Assembly (NCBI GenBank): GCA_030641665.1
Contig: DAOWHA010000061.1
Location: 1-15,623, forward strand
Reading direction: 5' to 3'
DNA from: JAGLTA01 sp023142625
GTDB lineage: Bacteria > Patescibacteriota > Patescibacteriia > JAACEG01
DNA length: 15,623 nt
The position numbers and the translations under genes were made by a program. Below the pieces are notes generated by a model. The model worked only from the letters and a program-made list of their open reading frames with translations. It was not told the origin of the DNA and did not search any database. How positions within the stretch are numbered: the stretch's first letter is position 1; the number at the start of each line of letters is the position of its first letter. Positions 14,069 through 15,623 of this stretch are shown here, one piece after another.

Positions 14069-15568
14069 ATGAAAAATGAAAAAATACAATCCTTTAAACA
14101 AATTACTTCGCAATTATACCGGCAAGAATTTTTTAAAAAATTTTTATTTTTTAACTATTTAATTACAATTTTTGTAATTTTTATTTTTGTAATTTTTATT
14201 TTAGATTTAATATTTAAGAAAGCAGAGGCGTCAACCGCGAATTTTCAAATAGAAATTTTTTACGCAAAAGAAATCCACCAGTTTTCTACAGACCAACTTT
14301 TTACAGAAACCTTGTTAAATCCTAATAATTCCAGTCTTGATATACGCGTGCAGGAATATGCTTTAAGTTCGGGTGAAGAGATTGAAATGACTATGTATTC
14401 TATGCCTGAAGATAGCGTAACGGTTGACAAGCCTTTGCCGAGCGGAAAATTAGCAGCAGATATTTTTTATAACATTTCATTTAAAAAAACGAGCGATAAC
14501 AGCGTGGTTTCATATTTTGACAAGCCCGTTGTTTTAACTTTTTATTATACTGATTCTGACATCGGAGGCATTGACGAGAGCAGTTTAATGGTTTATCGCT
14601 GGAATGGTTCAGAATGGGTTGTTTTAAGTGATAGTGTTGTTGACACTGGTTTGAATAAAATTACAGCAACATCTCAAAATTTTTGTTATTATATTATTTT
14701 ATCAGACAATCCATCTCTTTTCTGCGGCGATGGTTCTTGTAATAATTCTGAAACATGCGACACTTGTCCTGCTGATTGCGGGTCTTGCGGAAATGTGGGA
14801 GGTGGAGGTGGAGGTGGTGGTGGAGCTGGAGCTGTTATTCAACCAGTCACAAGTGTTAGTTTTTCAGGTAGGGCATATCCGAAAAGTTCTGTCATTCTCT
14901 TAAAAGACGCGCAAATAGCCGCAACGACTATTTCTAGCACAGACGCGAATTTTACAATAAATCTTACTGGGTTGTCGGCTGGCAATTATATTTTTTCTCT
15001 TTATAGCGAAGACAGTAAAGGAATTCGTTCAAGCTTGCTTACATTTCCAGTAGGCGTTACATTCGGCGCTACGACAAATATTAGCGAGGCTTTTATCGCT
15101 CCGACTATAGGAGTTGATAAAAGCGAGGTTAAACAGGGAGAAAATATAATAATTTTTGGACAGAGCGCTCCAGAGAGCGATATTATTATAACGGTAAATT
15201 CGGACGAAGAGCATTTTGTAAAAACCCAAGCGGATGTAGATGGAATATATTTATATAATTTTGATACCTCTTTTTTAGAGATGGGAAATCATCACACTAA
15301 ATCAAAATCTTCCATTAATGGAAATATTAGCTCTTTTAGCAATGCTGTGAATTTTATAGTTAGCACAAAAACAATTTCCAAAGATGAGGACAAAAAAAAA
15401 TGCGGCAAGGCCGATCTGAACAGCGACGGCAAAGTAAATTTAATTGATTTTTCCATTGCCGCTTATTGGTATAAAAGGCAGTCGCCTCCGGAAACCGTTG
15501 ACTTGAATAATGACGATAAAATTGATTTAGTGGATTTTAGCATTATGGCGTTTTATTGGACAGGATAA
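14069..15568 (+). CDS. Secreted Gly-linker/dockerin protein
   Basis: 499 residues. A strongly hydrophobic segment (about 24-48, ending KKAEAS) is a signal peptide or anchor. Residues about 55-212 form a beta-rich ectodomain with VVLTFYYTDSDIGGIDESSL. Next is a Cys-rich motif CGDGSCNNSETCDTCPADCG (219-238, six Cys through 240), a nine-Gly linker (244-252), and two beta domains (about 260-432). The C-terminus carries two dockerin type I calcium loops, DLNSDGKVNLIDFSI (449) and DLNNDDKIDLVDFSI (478), each with conserved D/N positions. Dockerins bind cohesins or self-associate; no cohesin is visible here. This architecture is common in Patescibacteria surface proteins. ATG codons 7 nt apart occur in all three frames at 14062, 14069 and 14076; only 14069 opens this frame. 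Confidence 0.75.
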   Translation: MKNEKIQSFKQITSQLYRQEFFKKFLFFNYLITIFVIFIFVIFILDLIFKKAEASTANFQIEIFYAKEIHQFSTDQLFTETLLNPNNSSLDIRVQEYALSSGEEIEMTMYSMPEDSVTVDKPLPSGKLAADIFYNISFKKTSDNSVVSYFDKPVVLTFYYTDSDIGGIDESSLMVYRWNGSEWVVLSDSVVDTGLNKITATSQNFCYYIILSDNPSLFCGDGSCNNSETCDTCPADCGSCGNVGGGGGGGGGAGAVIQPVTSVSFSGRAYPKSSVILLKDAQIAATTISSTDANFTINLTGLSAGNYIFSLYSEDSKGIRSSLLTFPVGVTFGATTNISEAFIAPTIGVDKSEVKQGENIIIFGQSAPESDIIITVNSDEEHFVKTQADVDGIYLYNFDTSFLEMGNHHTKSKSSINGNISSFSNAVNFIVSTKTISKDEDKKKCGKADLNSDGKVNLIDFSIAAYWYKRQSPPETVDLNNDDKIDLVDFSIMAFYWTG

Positions 15569-15611
15569 ATCGCTCCGCTAAAAATTTTTATATTTTATGT
15601 TTAGTAGGGGC

Positions 15612-15623
15612 GGGTCGCGACCC
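15612..15623. repeat. GC-rich palindrome at the window end (truncated repeat)
   Basis: GGGTCGCGACCC is a perfect 12-bp palindrome preceded by GTAGGGGC, abruptly GC-rich after AT-rich DNA. It looks like the left half of a dispersed palindromic repeat whose right half lies beyond the window. Confidence 0.45.

Overview
This AT-rich window, with very compact genes, most resembles a Patescibacteria (CPR) genome, probably of the Parcubacteria type. The evidence is a ribosomal protein S12 with an enlarged N-terminal region, a secreted Gly-rich/Cys-motif/dockerin protein of a type frequent in these genomes, remnants of a secreted repeat (GKIxL..GEAYYINP..DAFxIMR.LGLGI) also frequent there, translation starts without Shine-Dalgarno motifs, and stop codons that are all TAA or TAG. 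The assignment rests on recalled family resemblance, not on a search.

Layout. (1) 1-2220 is an accessory, decaying zone. It holds the tail of a DUF2283-like protein, a 161-bp inverted-repeat element (MITE-like), a terminator, a promoter followed by a strongly structured stretch ending in a T-tract (candidate ncRNA, about 356-546), a chimeric pseudogene combining a secreted repeat protein with a HEPN-like fragment, and a Panacea-type antitoxin plus RelE/ParE-like toxin pair. That pair lies between two remnants of the same secreted repeat family. (2) 2229-5481, minus strand, is a two-gene operon: an O-antigen ligase/polymerase-like membrane protein whose frame contains an inserted palindromic repeat, overlapping ftsH by 17 nt. 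A perfect palindrome separates it from the converging toxin gene as a bidirectional terminator. (3) 5572-10590, plus strand, is a str-type operon, rpsL-rpsG-fusA. A second copy of the palindromic repeat, a small membrane protein and a DKNYY-repeat lipoprotein lie between rpsG and fusA. A strong terminator follows fusA. (4) 10592-15568, plus strand, is a surface-protein locus. A duplicated promoter region precedes a small WxL-like secreted protein, a DUF916-like membrane-anchored protein with a LysM domain after its transmembrane segment, a larger WxL-like protein with an added N-terminal beta-sandwich-like domain, and a secreted dockerin protein. The window ends inside a GC-rich palindrome.

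The most interesting items are the WxL-like surface locus, which follows the small WxL / DUF916 / large WxL logic of Gram-positive bacteria and adds a predicted cytoplasmic LysM; the in-frame palindromic repeat inside the ligase gene, comparable in behaviour to Rickettsia palindromic elements; the unassigned structured RNA candidate; and the uniform absence of Shine-Dalgarno motifs with a recurrent ATT-ATG start context.
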